DNA of 40,066 bases from Terrisporobacter sp. (lineage in GTDB: Bacteria; Bacillota; Clostridia; Peptostreptococcales; Peptostreptococcaceae): positions 1 to 40,066 of the forward strand of contig NZ_JAGHFM010000257.1 of NCBI RefSeq assembly GCF_017888745.1, written 5' to 3'. Below, piece after piece: positions 1-8,223 of this stretch (position 1 is its first letter; the number at the start of each line of letters is the position of its first letter). Under the pieces are notes generated by a model. It searched no databases. It was given only the letters and a program-made list of their open reading frames with translations, and had not been told where the DNA came from. The translations under genes were made by a program, and so were the position numbers.

Positions 1-1
1 G

Positions 2-943
2 ATTATGCACCATAGAGTTGAAGATGTTGATTTTGATGTGGCTGTTTTTTCTAATTTATCACCAGATCATATAGGACCAAAAGAACATCCTTCATTTGAT
101 GATTACTTAAATTGTAAATCAAAATTATTTAAAATGACTAAGTTTGCAATCATTAATGTAGATGATGAATATTCAGATAAAATAATTAAAAATTGTGAAT
201 GTGATACTGAAACTTTTTCTATTATTGGAAAAGGAGACTTAAATGCTAGTAATATAAAGCATTCTAAAAAAATTGATTCTCTAGGTGTTACTTTTGACTA
301 CAGCAAGGATGGAGAAATAACAAAATCATGTTTTATTTGTTGTCCTGGTAATTTTAGTGTATATAATGCCTTGTCAGTTATATCTGTTTGTGAATATCTG
401 GGTATTAGTCAAGAAAATATACTAGATTCATTGAAAAATATACAAGTTAAAGGAAGAGTAGAAGTTTTAAATATACTTCCTTATGCAAATGTAATAGTGG
501 ATTATGCTCATAATGGAATTAGCTTAGAAAATATTTTACAAACACTAAAAAATTATGAACATAACAGGTTAATTTGTTTAGTCGGATCAGTAGGTGGAAG
601 AACTGAAACTAGAAGAAAGGAAGTCGGTGATGTGATAGCTAAGGAATGTGATATGGCTATATTGACATCATACAATCCTAATTTTGAAGATCCTATGAAT
701 ATAATAAATGATATATCTAAATCTTTCGTAGATTCTGCTTGTGAGATTATAAAAATACCTGATAGAGAAGAAGCTATAAGACAAGCTATAAATATTGCTC
801 AAGAAGGAGATATTATAGTTTTAGCAGGAAAAGGACATGAAAATTATCAATTAATCCAAGGTAAAAAGATACCTTTTAATGAGTCTGAAATAGCAAAGGA
901 TGAAGCTAGAAAAGTTTTAGAAAAAAGAAATAAAATGAGTTAA
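2..943 (+). CDS. murE: MurE-family UDP-N-acetylmuramyl-tripeptide ligase, 5' end missing
   Basis: Mur ligases add an amino acid to the UDP-MurNAc peptide with ATP in the cytoplasm; MurE adds the third residue. The frame is open to the left edge, so this is the C-terminal ~314 residues of a protein of usually ~480. Counting from the Met at position 5, visible family features are NLSPDH (residues 17-22), the YLNCKSKLF segment holding the usually carbamylated lysine (34-42), DYAHN (166-170) with GSVGGRT (194-200), and GKGHENYQ (275-282), which corresponds to the MurE GKGHE motif. The acceptor motif that is DNPR in meso-diaminopimelate enzymes reads YNPN here (223-226). No other murE lies in the division cluster downstream, so this may be the housekeeping enzyme or a paralogue. 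A strong terminator follows. The family call is firm; the amino-acid specificity is not. Confidence 0.88.
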   Translation: MMHHRVEDVDFDVAVFSNLSPDHIGPKEHPSFDDYLNCKSKLFKMTKFAIINVDDEYSDKIIKNCECDTETFSIIGKGDLNASNIKHSKKIDSLGVTFDYSKDGEITKSCFICCPGNFSVYNALSVISVCEYLGISQENILDSLKNIQVKGRVEVLNILPYANVIVDYAHNGISLENILQTLKNYEHNRLICLVGSVGGRTETRRKEVGDVIAKECDMAILTSYNPNFEDPMNIINDISKSFVDSACEIIKIPDREEAIRQAINIAQEGDIIVLAGKGHENYQLIQGKKIPFNESEIAKDEARKVLEKRNKMS

Positions 944-957
944 AGATAACTAAACTA

Positions 958-1007
958 ATATATAATAAAAAGTTGGGTAATATATTATCTGACTTTTTAT
1001 TATATAT
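958..1007 (+). terminator. Rho-independent-like terminator after murE
   Basis: A perfect 16-bp inverted repeat pairs 958-973 with 992-1007 around an 18-nt loop. The right arm contains a T5 run. It begins 15 nt after the murE stop. Confidence 0.65.
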
Positions 1008-1076
1008 TAATTATATTATTCTCAAAGTTAGATTTTATTTTATTGAGAGTATTAAAATATTATATATTTTAAATAA

Positions 1077-1105
1077 AAAAGCTAATGAATAAATCATTAG
1101 CTTTT
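1077..1105 (-). terminator. Terminator of ychF
   Basis: A 12-bp stem pairs 1077-1088 with 1094-1105 around a 5-nt loop. Read on the minus strand it ends in a run of U and lies 7 nt beyond the ychF stop. It could also act weakly on plus-strand transcripts. Confidence 0.8.
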
Positions 1106-1111
1106 AATATA

Positions 1112-2209
1112 TTAAACGTTAAATCTAAAGTTTACAACGTCTCCATCTTGCATTACATATTCTTTTCCTTCAAGTCTAACAAGACCTTTTTCTTTAGCAT
1201 GAGCTAAAGATCCGCATTCAACTAAATCATTATAATTAACTATTTCAGCTCTGATGAATCCTCTTTCTATATCAGAGTGTATTTTACCAGCAGCTTGAGG
1301 AGCTTTAGTTCCTACTGTTATAGTCCAAGCTCTAACTTCTTGAACTCCAGCTGTTAGATAAGACATAAGTCCAAGTAATGAATAAGAAGATTTTATTAAT
1401 TTATCAAGACCAGATTGCTCAAGACCTAAAGATTCTAAGAATTCTTTTTTCTCTTCTTCTGATTCAAGCTCTGATATTTCAGCTTCTATTTGAGCACAAA
1501 CTACAATAACTTCAGCATTTTCAGTTGCAGCAAATTCTCTAACTTTATTTACATATTCATTGTTTTCTGCTTCGTCAGCTAAATCATCTTCACAAACATT
1601 AGTAGCGTATATTACTGGTTTAGAAGTTAATAAGTTTAAAGTATTAACAAATTGTTGTTGATCTTCAGTTAAATCCATTGTTCTAACTGATTTATTATCT
1701 TCTAATACTGCTAATATTTCTTTTAAGAACTCAACTTCAGCAGCTATAGATTTATCAGCTTTAGCAGCTTTTGTACTTTTTAAGATTCTTCTTTCTAGTA
1801 TTTCTATATCAGAGAATATTAATTCTAAGTTTATAGTTTCTATATCTCTAAGTGGATCAACACTTCCGTCAACGTGAACAACGTTAGTATCATCAAAACA
1901 TCTAACAACGTGAACTATAGCATCAACTTCTCTTATATGAGATAAGAATTTGTTTCCTAAACCTTCACCTTTTGAAGCTCCTCTAACAAGGCCTGCTATA
2001 TCACAGAACTCTATAGCTGTTGGAACAACTTTTTTGCAATCATACATTTTTCTTAGTACTTCTAATCTTTCGTCTGGAACAGAAACAACACCTACGTTTG
2101 GTTCTATTGTACAGAAAGGGTAGTTTGCAGATTCTGCACCTGCTTGAGTTATAGCATTAAATAGTGTACTTTTACCGACATTTGGTAATCCTACTATACC
2201 TAATTTCAT
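1112..2209 (-). CDS. ychF: YchF/Obg-like ATPase
   Basis: YchF is a universally conserved TRAFAC-class P-loop protein that binds ribosomes and prefers ATP over GTP. The protein is 365 residues, the usual family length. G1 is GLPNVGKST (7-15). The G4 position reads NVCE instead of NKxD, which is the substitution associated with ATP preference in this family. A TGS-like domain forms the C-terminus, ending in GDVVNFRFNV. The start is ATG at 2209, behind a good Shine-Dalgarno (AGAAAGGAAG on the minus strand). The gene is transcribed alone, convergent with murE and divergent from the M16 pair. A promoter can be placed about 100 nt upstream. Confidence 0.97.
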   Translation of the reverse strand: MKLGIVGLPNVGKSTLFNAITQAGAESANYPFCTIEPNVGVVSVPDERLEVLRKMYDCKKVVPTAIEFCDIAGLVRGASKGEGLGNKFLSHIREVDAIVHVVRCFDDTNVVHVDGSVDPLRDIETINLELIFSDIEILERRILKSTKAAKADKSIAAEVEFLKEILAVLEDNKSVRTMDLTEDQQQFVNTLNLLTSKPVIYATNVCEDDLADEAENNEYVNKVREFAATENAEVIVVCAQIEAEISELESEEEKKEFLESLGLEQSGLDKLIKSSYSLLGLMSYLTAGVQEVRAWTITVGTKAPQAAGKIHSDIERGFIRAEIVNYNDLVECGSLAHAKEKGLVRLEGKEYVMQDGDVVNFRFNV

Positions 2210-2569
2210 ATTGATAATCTTCCTTTCTTATATGAATTTACATATTTGTTATATTTTAATTATTCTCAGTATAATAATAACCTTATTAGTCTTTATAGAC
2301 ATACATATTGATTATACATCATAATCTTAAGATGTGTAAACTAATTTAGTTTAAGTTATTTTATGTAAAAAACAATAATTTTGTATAATTTTATATCTTA
2401 TAAAGGATTTAAAGTGTCAATTTAGCATATCCTAATAAAAATTGTTTAAATAAAATAAAATTTACTATTTTAGAAAATAATAAAAACGATATAATTATAT
2501 AAAAGGAAAATTTATGAATATATATCATTTATTATATATACATCAGTTAACTCATAAGAGGAGGTAAAA
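2210..2569. other. Divergent intergenic region between ychF and the M16 pair
   Basis: The 360 bp hold the ychF promoter on the minus strand. For the plus-strand M16 pair I see a strong Shine-Dalgarno (AGAGGAGG, about 2557-2564) but no promoter I can place with confidence; many AT-rich hexamers resemble -10 boxes. I see no small gene or clear structured RNA. Confidence 0.5.
2311..2339 (-). promoter_or_regulatory. Putative SigA promoter of ychF
   Basis: On the minus strand, TTACAC (2339-2334) is separated by exactly 17 nt from a perfect TATAAT (2316-2311). It would give a leader of about 95 nt before ychF. Confidence 0.5.
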
Positions 2570-3844
2570 ATGAAAAATATTAAGACTATAAATTTAGGCA
2601 AAGGCATTAATTTAACTTTAATACCAGAAGAAAAATTTAAAACAAATTTAGTTAGTATCTATATCCAAAGATTATTAGATAAAGAAGAAGTAACAAAAAA
2701 TGCTCTACTTCCTGCAATAATAAAAAGTGGTAGTGAAAAATATCCAAGTGCAAGAGATATGGCTGCCCATCAAGATGATTTATATGGAGTATCTATAGGG
2801 GCAGACACTAGTAAGAGAGGAGAAACTCAAGTCATAACTTTTAAAATTATAAGTACAGATGAAAAATATTTAGATGAAAAAATATTTAAACCTGTTGTAG
2901 AGTTTTTAGATGAAGTAGTAAATCATCCTTTAGTAATAGATGGAGGCTTCAAAGAAGAGTATGTTGAGATAGAGAAGCAAAGTTTAAGACATAGAATTGA
3001 ATCAGTAATAAACGATAAGGGTAGATATGCCATAGAACGCGCTCGCGAAGAAATGTTTAAAAATGAAAGATATGGTATAAGTGATTTAGGGTATTTAGAA
3101 GATATAGATAAAATAAATGGTAAAGATTTATATAAACATTATCAACAAATAATGAAAACTTCTCCTATTGATATAGTTGTAGAAGGAAATTTTAACGAAG
3201 AAGAAATAGTAAATATAATCTCAAATGGATTTAATTTTGAGAGAGAAGAAATTATAGAAATACCTAGAGCCGAATTTAAAAAGAAAATAGAAGAAGTAAA
3301 AGCTATAGAAGAAGATATGGATATAACTCAAGGTAAATTAGTTATGGGATATAGATGTAATGTAGACTATAAAGATGAGTATAGATATTATTCACTACTT
3401 GTTGGCTCAAGTGTATTAGGTGGTGGACCTCATTCTAAGTTATTTATGAATGTAAGAGAAAAAGAAAGTTTATGCTATTACATTTACTCTTCTATTGAAA
3501 AGTACAAAACATCTATGTTTATATCATCTGGTATAGAAAGAGCCAACTACGACAAGACTGTAAAATTAATTAAAGAGCAATTAGAAAATTTAAAAGATGG
3601 AAAAATTTCTGAGGAAGAATTATTAAACAGCAAGAGTGCACTTATTAGCTCATTAAAAACAATAAAAGACTCTATTGGAGGAGCATCAGATTTTTACTTC
3701 TCACAACATATGGGGCAAACTAATACAACTGTTGAAAGAATAATTGAAATAATAGAAAAAATTATGGTAGAGGATATAGTAGATGCTGTTAAAGATATAG
3801 AACTAGATACTATATACTTCCTAAGTAATAGCAAGGAGGCATAA
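2570..3844 (+). CDS. M16 peptidase-like protein, YmfF type (no zinc motif)
   Basis: This is a 424-residue member of the M16 (pitrilysin/insulinase) superfamily, resembling Bacillus YmfF. RefSeq, from memory, names such pairs as associated with EF-P 5-aminopentanol modification. The zinc signature HxxEH is absent from the expected N-terminal segment, around ARDMAAHQDDLYG (61-73), so this is probably the non-catalytic half of a heterodimer, as is usual for these pairs. The C-terminal half contains an R/Y-type M16 segment (SLCYYIYSSIEKYKTSM). The gene overlaps its catalytic partner downstream, which suggests translational coupling. The start is ATG after AGAGGAGG. The family assignment is firm; the biochemical role is inferred from annotation practice only. 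Confidence 0.85.
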   Translation: MKNIKTINLGKGINLTLIPEEKFKTNLVSIYIQRLLDKEEVTKNALLPAIIKSGSEKYPSARDMAAHQDDLYGVSIGADTSKRGETQVITFKIISTDEKYLDEKIFKPVVEFLDEVVNHPLVIDGGFKEEYVEIEKQSLRHRIESVINDKGRYAIERAREEMFKNERYGISDLGYLEDIDKINGKDLYKHYQQIMKTSPIDIVVEGNFNEEEIVNIISNGFNFEREEIIEIPRAEFKKKIEEVKAIEEDMDITQGKLVMGYRCNVDYKDEYRYYSLLVGSSVLGGGPHSKLFMNVREKESLCYYIYSSIEKYKTSMFISSGIERANYDKTVKLIKEQLENLKDGKISEEELLNSKSALISSLKTIKDSIGGASDFYFSQHMGQTNTTVERIIEIIEKIMVEDIVDAVKDIELDTIYFLSNSKEA

Positions 3845-3846
3845 TG

Positions 3847-5133
3847 ATGGAAAAAATAGTTAATGACTTATTGAAGGAAGAATTATATTATGAAAAATTA
3901 GAAAATGGTCTAGAAGTTTACTTCATGCCTAAAAGAGGGTTTACAAAGAAATATGCAGTCCTTGCAACTAATTATGGCTCAAATGACTTAGAGTTTATAC
4001 CTATAAATGAGAAAGAAAAACTTGTAGTAAATGCTGGTATTGCTCACTTCTTAGAGCATAAAATGTTTGAGCAGCCAGATGGAGGTAATGCTTTTGATAA
4101 ATTCTCTAAATGGGGAGCAAGCGCCAATGCTTTTACCAATTTTACAATGACAGCTTATTTATTCTCAGCAACAGAGAATTTCTATGAGTGTTTAGATCAT
4201 TTAATAGATTACGTTCAAACACCTTATTTCACAGATGAAAATGTAGAAAAAGAAAAAGGTATAATAGAACAAGAAATAAAAATGTATAATGACGACCCTG
4301 AGTGGAATGTATTTTTCAATGCATTAAAAGCTATGTATGTAAATCATCCAACTAGAATTGATATAGCAGGTACTGTTGACAGTATATATAAAATAACTAA
4401 AGAGGAACTTTATAAATGTTATAACACTTTCTATAATCCGGCAAATATGATTTTATTTGTTGTTGGTGATTTAGATTCTGAGGAAGTATTTAAGCATGCT
4501 AGAAATGCAAATCATAAAGATATAGAAAAATTACCAGAAGAAATAGTAAGATTTTATCCAGAAGAACCAAATAAAGTTAATCAAAAAGAAATAATAGAAA
4601 AATTCCCAATATCAATGCCAATGTTTTCGATATGTTTCAAAGATGATAAAGTAGGGATAAAAGGAAATGAACTATTAAGATATGAAGTAATAACAGATAT
4701 ACTTAATGATATGCTATTTAAAAAGGGTAGTGTTATATATGAAGATTTATATATGCAAGGATTAATAACTCCTAGTTTTGGAGCAGGATTCTCTTCACAA
4801 GTTGACTATGCTTATACTTCAATAGGTGGTGAGTCTAAAGATCCGCATAAGGTAAAAGAAATAATTATGAGCTATTTAGAAAAATTTAAAGAAGAAGGCC
4901 TAGATAGAGAAGCTTTTGAAAGAACTAAAAAGAAACAAATAGGTAATTTCATAAAATACTTTGACTCAGTTACATTTATAGCAAATAACTTTATAACATA
5001 TAAATTTAAAGGTATAAATTTATTAGATTATGTTGAAGTTATGAAAGAGGTAACATTTGAAGAAGTTACTGAAAGATTAAAACATCATTTTAAAGAAGAT
5101 AATTGTGTAATATCTATAGCCGAACCAAGATAA
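3847..5133 (+). CDS. M16 family zinc metallopeptidase, YmfH type
   Basis: This is the catalytic partner of the preceding gene. The inverted zinc motif is present as HFLEH (67-71), and the downstream acidic ligand falls in GIIEQEI (around 141-143). Two ATG codons lie in tandem at 3844 and 3847. AAGGAGG (3833-3839) is 4 nt from the first and 7 nt from the second, so I choose 3847, giving 428 residues. The reading frame overlaps the end of the upstream gene or abuts it, depending on this choice. Together the pair resembles Bacillus ymfF-ymfH. A terminator follows, so the two form a short operon of their own. Confidence 0.9.
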   Translation: MEKIVNDLLKEELYYEKLENGLEVYFMPKRGFTKKYAVLATNYGSNDLEFIPINEKEKLVVNAGIAHFLEHKMFEQPDGGNAFDKFSKWGASANAFTNFTMTAYLFSATENFYECLDHLIDYVQTPYFTDENVEKEKGIIEQEIKMYNDDPEWNVFFNALKAMYVNHPTRIDIAGTVDSIYKITKEELYKCYNTFYNPANMILFVVGDLDSEEVFKHARNANHKDIEKLPEEIVRFYPEEPNKVNQKEIIEKFPISMPMFSICFKDDKVGIKGNELLRYEVITDILNDMLFKKGSVIYEDLYMQGLITPSFGAGFSSQVDYAYTSIGGESKDPHKVKEIIMSYLEKFKEEGLDREAFERTKKKQIGNFIKYFDSVTFIANNFITYKFKGINLLDYVEVMKEVTFEEVTERLKHHFKEDNCVISIAEPR

Positions 5134-5158
5134 ATTGAATAATAATTATTGAATAAAT

Positions 5159-5227
5159 AAGGATAATTGTGGAAAATTTAATTAATGGATGTAATTTAGT
5201 TAAATTTTACATAAATTATCCTTTTTT
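5159..5227 (+). terminator. Terminator after the M16 pair
   Basis: A long hairpin has AAGGATAATT at 5159-5168 pairing with AATTATCCTT at 5214-5223. An inner AATTTAA/TTAAATT stem closes the interior, and T6 overlaps the end of the stem. Confidence 0.75.
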
Positions 5228-5297
5228 ACTTATTTGTTGTAAAATAGTCAATAATAAATTATAATTAATGGATTCTATTTTTTTATTAATCAGAAAC

Positions 5298-5306
5298 TGG
5301 TATAAT
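5298..5306 (+). promoter_or_regulatory. Extended -10 promoter
   Basis: TGGTATAAT (5298-5306) is an extended -10 element with a perfect TATAAT. Only T-rich sequence sits at the -35 position. The start codon of the PHP phosphatase gene is 46 nt downstream. Confidence 0.55.
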
Positions 5307-5351
5307 AAAAATTGAAAGCGAATTATTTAGGTACTAAGGAGGCTATGTTTT

Positions 5352-6134
5352 ATGATTGATATACATTGTCATATTTTACCTGAAGTAGATGATGGTTCAA
5401 GAAGCTTAAATGAGTCTATAGAAATGGCTATGATAGCTAAAGAACAAGGTATAAAAAAAATAATTAATACATCTCACTATCATCCAGACTTCAGTTATAA
5501 AAAGGGTGAAGAATTACTTAAGGAATTAAATGATTTTAATAATGTACTAAAAGAAAATATGATAGATATAGAAGTTCTAATTGGGAATGAAATTTATTAT
5601 ACACAAGACTTAATAAAACATATAGATGAGTTGGATTTTTATACATTAAATAATAGTAGGTATTTGTTAATAGAATTTCCACCAACTAATTTTCCCAAAG
5701 ACTTATGTAATATAGTATATGAGTTAAAAGAAAGAAACTATATACCTGTATTTGCTCATGTGGAAAGATACAGAGAAGTTCAAGAAAATCCAGATTTAAT
5801 TTATGAAGCTATAAAAGCAGGAGCTATAATACAAGTAAATTCTAACAGTATATTAGGTAAAAGCGGACAAACAATTGAGCAAGTTTGTGATACTTTAATA
5901 AAACGTAATATGGTTCATGTAGTTGGATCAGATGCTCATAGAAGTAAAAGAAGAACGCCTATATTTTTAGATGCTTATAAATATGTAAGTGATAAATATT
6001 CTAAAGATTATGCAGATGACATATTTATAAAAAATAACAACGCAATTGCGAATGATGAAGATATAATGGTGCCAACACCTTATGAATTTGAACCTAAGAA
6101 AAAAGGCTTTTTAAGTAGATTATTTAAATTATAA
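5352..6134 (+). CDS. PHP-domain tyrosine-protein phosphatase, CpsB/YwqE type
   Basis: The protein is 260 residues and similar in layout to CpsB/Wzb-class phosphatases such as YwqE, metal-dependent enzymes of the PHP superfamily that dephosphorylate bacterial tyrosine kinases and their substrates. Metal-binding segments are visible in order: DIHCHILPEVDDGS (3-16), TSHYHP (about 40-45), FAHVERY in the middle, and SDAHR near residue 195. No tyrosine kinase or capsule gene is nearby, so the partner is unknown. The start at 5352 has AAGGAGG 9 nt upstream; an alternative ATG at 5345 is too close to the Shine-Dalgarno. It is followed by lgt after 11 nt, probably in one operon with lgt and rsmH. The basic C-terminus (KKKGFLSRLFKL) could be amphipathic. 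Confidence 0.87.
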   Translation: MIDIHCHILPEVDDGSRSLNESIEMAMIAKEQGIKKIINTSHYHPDFSYKKGEELLKELNDFNNVLKENMIDIEVLIGNEIYYTQDLIKHIDELDFYTLNNSRYLLIEFPPTNFPKDLCNIVYELKERNYIPVFAHVERYREVQENPDLIYEAIKAGAIIQVNSNSILGKSGQTIEQVCDTLIKRNMVHVVGSDAHRSKRRTPIFLDAYKYVSDKYSKDYADDIFIKNNNAIANDEDIMVPTPYEFEPKKKGFLSRLFKL

Positions 6135-6145
6135 GAGGTGTTAAA

Positions 6146-6880
6146 ATGAATAGAGTAGCATTTACTATATTTGGACTAGATATAATGTGGTATGGAGTAT
6201 TAATGGCTATAGGCATGATACTTTGTGTTTTGTTAGCTTTGAAAGAAGGTAAAAGAGTACATATAAGCGAAGATGATATACTAAATTTAGCTATAACAGC
6301 AATTCCATGTGGGTTATTAGGAGCTAGACTTTATTATGTAATTTTTAATTGGTCATATTATTCTCAAAATTTATCTGAAATATTAAATTTCAGAGGTGGC
6401 GGAATGGCAATTCACGGAGCTTTAATAGGTGGTATTTTAGCAGGATTTGTTTATACTAAGATCAAAAAAATTAACTTTTTCAAGATGGCTGATGCTGTTA
6501 TGATAGGTATACCTCTAGGTCAAGCGATTGGTAGATGGGGGAATTTTATTAATGGTGAAGCTCACGGAGGTCCAACTAACTTACCGTGGGGAATAATGGT
6601 AGATGGAATTAAAGTTCATCCAACATTTCTTTATGAATCTATATGGGATTTAGGAATATTTATATTCTTATGGTTCTTTAGAAAACATAAAAAATATGAA
6701 GGGCAAGTTGCCATTTATTATATAATTTTATATTCTATAGGAAGATTTTTCATAGAAGGATTAAGGACGGATTCTCTTATGCTTGGCCCACTTAGAATGG
6801 CACAAGTAATAAGTTTAGTAGGAATAATACTTTGTGTAATTTTACATAAAATACTATTAAAAAAGCAAAATAGACAGTAA
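6146..6880 (+). CDS. lgt: Prolipoprotein diacylglyceryl transferase
   Basis: Lgt transfers diacylglycerol from phosphatidylglycerol to the lipobox cysteine of prelipoproteins in the membrane. The 244-residue protein has about seven hydrophobic segments. Family hallmarks are GGMAIHG with the conserved His (H90), the Lgt signature GRWGNFINGEAHGG (129-142), HPTFLYES (158-165), and GRFFIEGLRTDS (199-210) with the C-terminal arginines. The start ATG is preceded by AAGAGGTG. It lies 11 nt after the phosphatase gene and 28 nt before rsmH. A possible substrate, the lipoprotein at 11127-11564, lies in this same window. Confidence 0.97.
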   Translation: MNRVAFTIFGLDIMWYGVLMAIGMILCVLLALKEGKRVHISEDDILNLAITAIPCGLLGARLYYVIFNWSYYSQNLSEILNFRGGGMAIHGALIGGILAGFVYTKIKKINFFKMADAVMIGIPLGQAIGRWGNFINGEAHGGPTNLPWGIMVDGIKVHPTFLYESIWDLGIFIFLWFFRKHKKYEGQVAIYYIILYSIGRFFIEGLRTDSLMLGPLRMAQVISLVGIILCVILHKILLKKQNRQ

Positions 6881-6908
6881 GAAGAGTAACTCTTAAGGAG
6901 AAGAAAGA

Positions 6909-7844
6909 ATGGAATTTAATCATGTATCAGTACTTTTAAATGAATGTATTGAAAATTTAAATATAAAAGAAGATGGAGTATATGTAGACTGTACTATGGG
7001 TGGTGCAGGTCACTCTAAAGAAATTGTAAAAAGATTATCTGATAAAGGGCTATTTATAGGATTTGACCAAGATAAAAATGCTATAGCAACTGCTAAGGAA
7101 AGGCTTAGTGAATATTCAGATAGAGTAAAGTTTGTTCATAGTAACTTTGAAAACATAAAAGAAGAATTAGAAAAGTTGGGAATTGAGAAAATAGATGGTG
7201 TATTAGCTGATTTAGGCGTTTCTTCTCATCAGCTTGATGAAGCTGATAGAGGATTTTCTTATATGCATGATGCACCACTTGATATGAGAATGGATGTTAG
7301 ACAAAGTTTTTCTGCATATGACGTGGTAAATACTTATAGTGAAGAAGATTTAGCAAGAATTATTAGAGATTATGGAGAAGATAATTGGGCAAAAAGAATA
7401 GCCAAATTTATTGTTGAAGAAAGAAAAGAAAAAACAATAGAAAATACTGGTGAACTTGTGGAAGTAATTAAAAAAGCCATACCTAAAAAAGCTAGAATAG
7501 ATGGACCACATCCAGCCAAGAGGACTTTCCAAGCTATAAGAATAGAAGTAAATAATGAACTTAGTGTAATCAACAAGATGATAAGGGATGCTGTATCTAT
7601 GATGAATAAAGGAGGAAGAGTTTGTATAATAACATTCCATTCTTTAGAAGATAGAATTGTTAAAAATGAATTTAAAGATTTATCATTAAGTTGTGTTTGT
7701 CCACCAGCACTTCCTATTTGCCAATGTGATAAAGTATCAGAAGTTAAGGTAATAACAAGAAAGCCAATACTTCCAAGTGATGAAGAAATAGAAATAAATC
7801 CAAGAGCTAGAAGTGCAAAATTAAGAGTTGCTGAGAAAAAATAA
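6909..7844 (+). CDS. rsmH: 16S rRNA (cytosine(1402)-N(4))-methyltransferase
   Basis: RsmH (formerly MraW) uses S-adenosylmethionine to methylate N4 of C1402 in the decoding centre of 16S rRNA. The 311-residue length is typical. The start is [12 protein letters not shown], the SAM site is [10 protein letters not shown] (27-36), followed by GFDQD and [11 protein letters not shown]; the C-terminal half has ITFHSLEDR and the closing [14 protein letters not shown]. In most Firmicutes rsmH sits between mraZ and ftsL. Here lgt precedes it, mraZ is absent, and a SAM-riboswitch module separates it from ftsL. An AT-only hairpin just after the stop (about 7848-7870) may be a weak terminator. Confidence 0.97.
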   Translation: MEFNHVSVLLNECIENLNIKEDGVYVDCTMGGAGHSKEIVKRLSDKGLFIGFDQDKNAIATAKERLSEYSDRVKFVHSNFENIKEELEKLGIEKIDGVLADLGVSSHQLDEADRGFSYMHDAPLDMRMDVRQSFSAYDVVNTYSEEDLARIIRDYGEDNWAKRIAKFIVEERKEKTIENTGELVEVIKKAIPKKARIDGPHPAKRTFQAIRIEVNNELSVINKMIRDAVSMMNKGGRVCIITFHSLEDRIVKNEFKDLSLSCVCPPALPICQCDKVSEVKVITRKPILPSDEEIEINPRARSAKLRVAEKK

Positions 7845-7868
7845 ATATATATAAAATGAATTTTTATA

Positions 7869-7897
7869 TTGCTCTGTATATTTAATATGTATACAAT
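7869..7897 (+). promoter_or_regulatory. SigA promoter for the SAM-riboswitch transcript
   Basis: TTGCTC (7869-7874) and TACAAT (7892-7897) are separated by 17 nt. Transcription would begin about 20 nt before the riboswitch aptamer. Confidence 0.55.
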
Positions 7898-7924
7898 TAA
7901 CTTAATTAAATTAATAGTAAAAAT

Positions 7925-8023
7925 CTTATCAAGAGTGATGGAGGGAATAGGCCCAGAGAAGTCCAGCAACCTATAAATAGATAGGTGCTAAATCCTACTT
8001 ATGGAAACATAAGAAAGATAAGA
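7925..8023 (+). promoter_or_regulatory. SAM-I riboswitch (S-box) aptamer
   Basis: The aptamer follows the S-box consensus in order: the P1 5' strand CTTATC (7925-7930), AAGAG, GGAGGGA, GGCCC, CAGCAACC, GGTGCTAAATCC, then GAAAGATAAG, whose GATAAG (8017-8022) closes P1. When S-adenosylmethionine binds, P1 forms and the downstream terminator can fold. In its absence AAAGATAA (8014-8021) can pair with TTATCTTT (8049-8056) as an antiterminator. The downstream gene is an O-acetylhomoserine sulfhydrylase, a classic S-box target. Confidence 0.95.
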
Positions 8024-8040
8024 GATATCTTTAGATATTT

Positions 8041-8077
8041 AGACTCTTTTATCTTTAATGATGAAAGAGTCTTTTTT
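8041..8077 (+). terminator. S-box expression-platform terminator
   Basis: AGACTCTTT (8041-8049) pairs with AAAGAGTCT (8064-8072) and is followed by T residues. Its left arm overlaps the antiterminator partner at 8049-8056, so the two folds are mutually exclusive. Confidence 0.92.
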
Positions 8078-8137
8078 AATTGTAAGTAAATTATGTGTTA
8101 TCTGTTCTGTAGATAACATGTAATTTTCAACTTTTTC

Positions 8138-8178
8138 ACTTGAGCAACGTGCAAAGCCGTTGGCGACATGAACGAAGT
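8138..8178 (+). ncRNA. Unclassified structured motif, copy A
   Basis: An outer stem ACTTG (8138-8142) pairs with C and AAGT (8173, 8175-8178) around a bulged G. Inside it lie AG (8143-8144), an inner stem CAACG/CGTTG (8145-8149 with 8158-8162), and an unpaired GCGACATGAA (8163-8172). A T7 run follows at 8182-8188. Copy B at 39882-39929 has the same architecture with different but still paired stems. I do not recognise the family. It lies between the S-box terminator and the metY start. Confidence 0.45.
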
Positions 8179-8223
8179 TAATTTTTTTATTATAAAAATA
8201 TATTAAATGTAGGGGGAAAAAGA

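Larger units (their letters stand above)
7845..8223 (+). other. metY leader region
   Basis: This 379-bp gap holds a promoter, the complete SAM-I riboswitch with terminator, a further hairpin (TGTTATCT/AGATAACA, about 8096-8118), structured motif A with a T7 run, and the metY Shine-Dalgarno (AGGGGGA). More than 140 nt remain between the S-box terminator and the start codon, which is long for an S-box leader. Confidence 0.8.

Noticed and set aside
2570..3844. Loss of the HxxEH motif in the first M16 protein as a decay event
   Set aside because: Non-catalytic partners are normal in paired M16 proteins of this type, and the gene is intact.
6881..6908. AAGAG/CTCTT hairpin next to the rsmH Shine-Dalgarno
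   Set aside because: Only 5 bp with a 3-nt loop, and it leaves AAGGAG free.
7350..7969. Long minus-strand open frames over rsmH
   Set aside because: They lie antisense to a clear rsmH reading frame, have compositions typical of reverse-complemented AT-rich genes and lack ribosome-binding sites.
8138..8178. Kink-turn interpretation of motif A
   Set aside because: GAG and GCGA face each other, but tandem G-A pairing does not hold in the same register in copy B.
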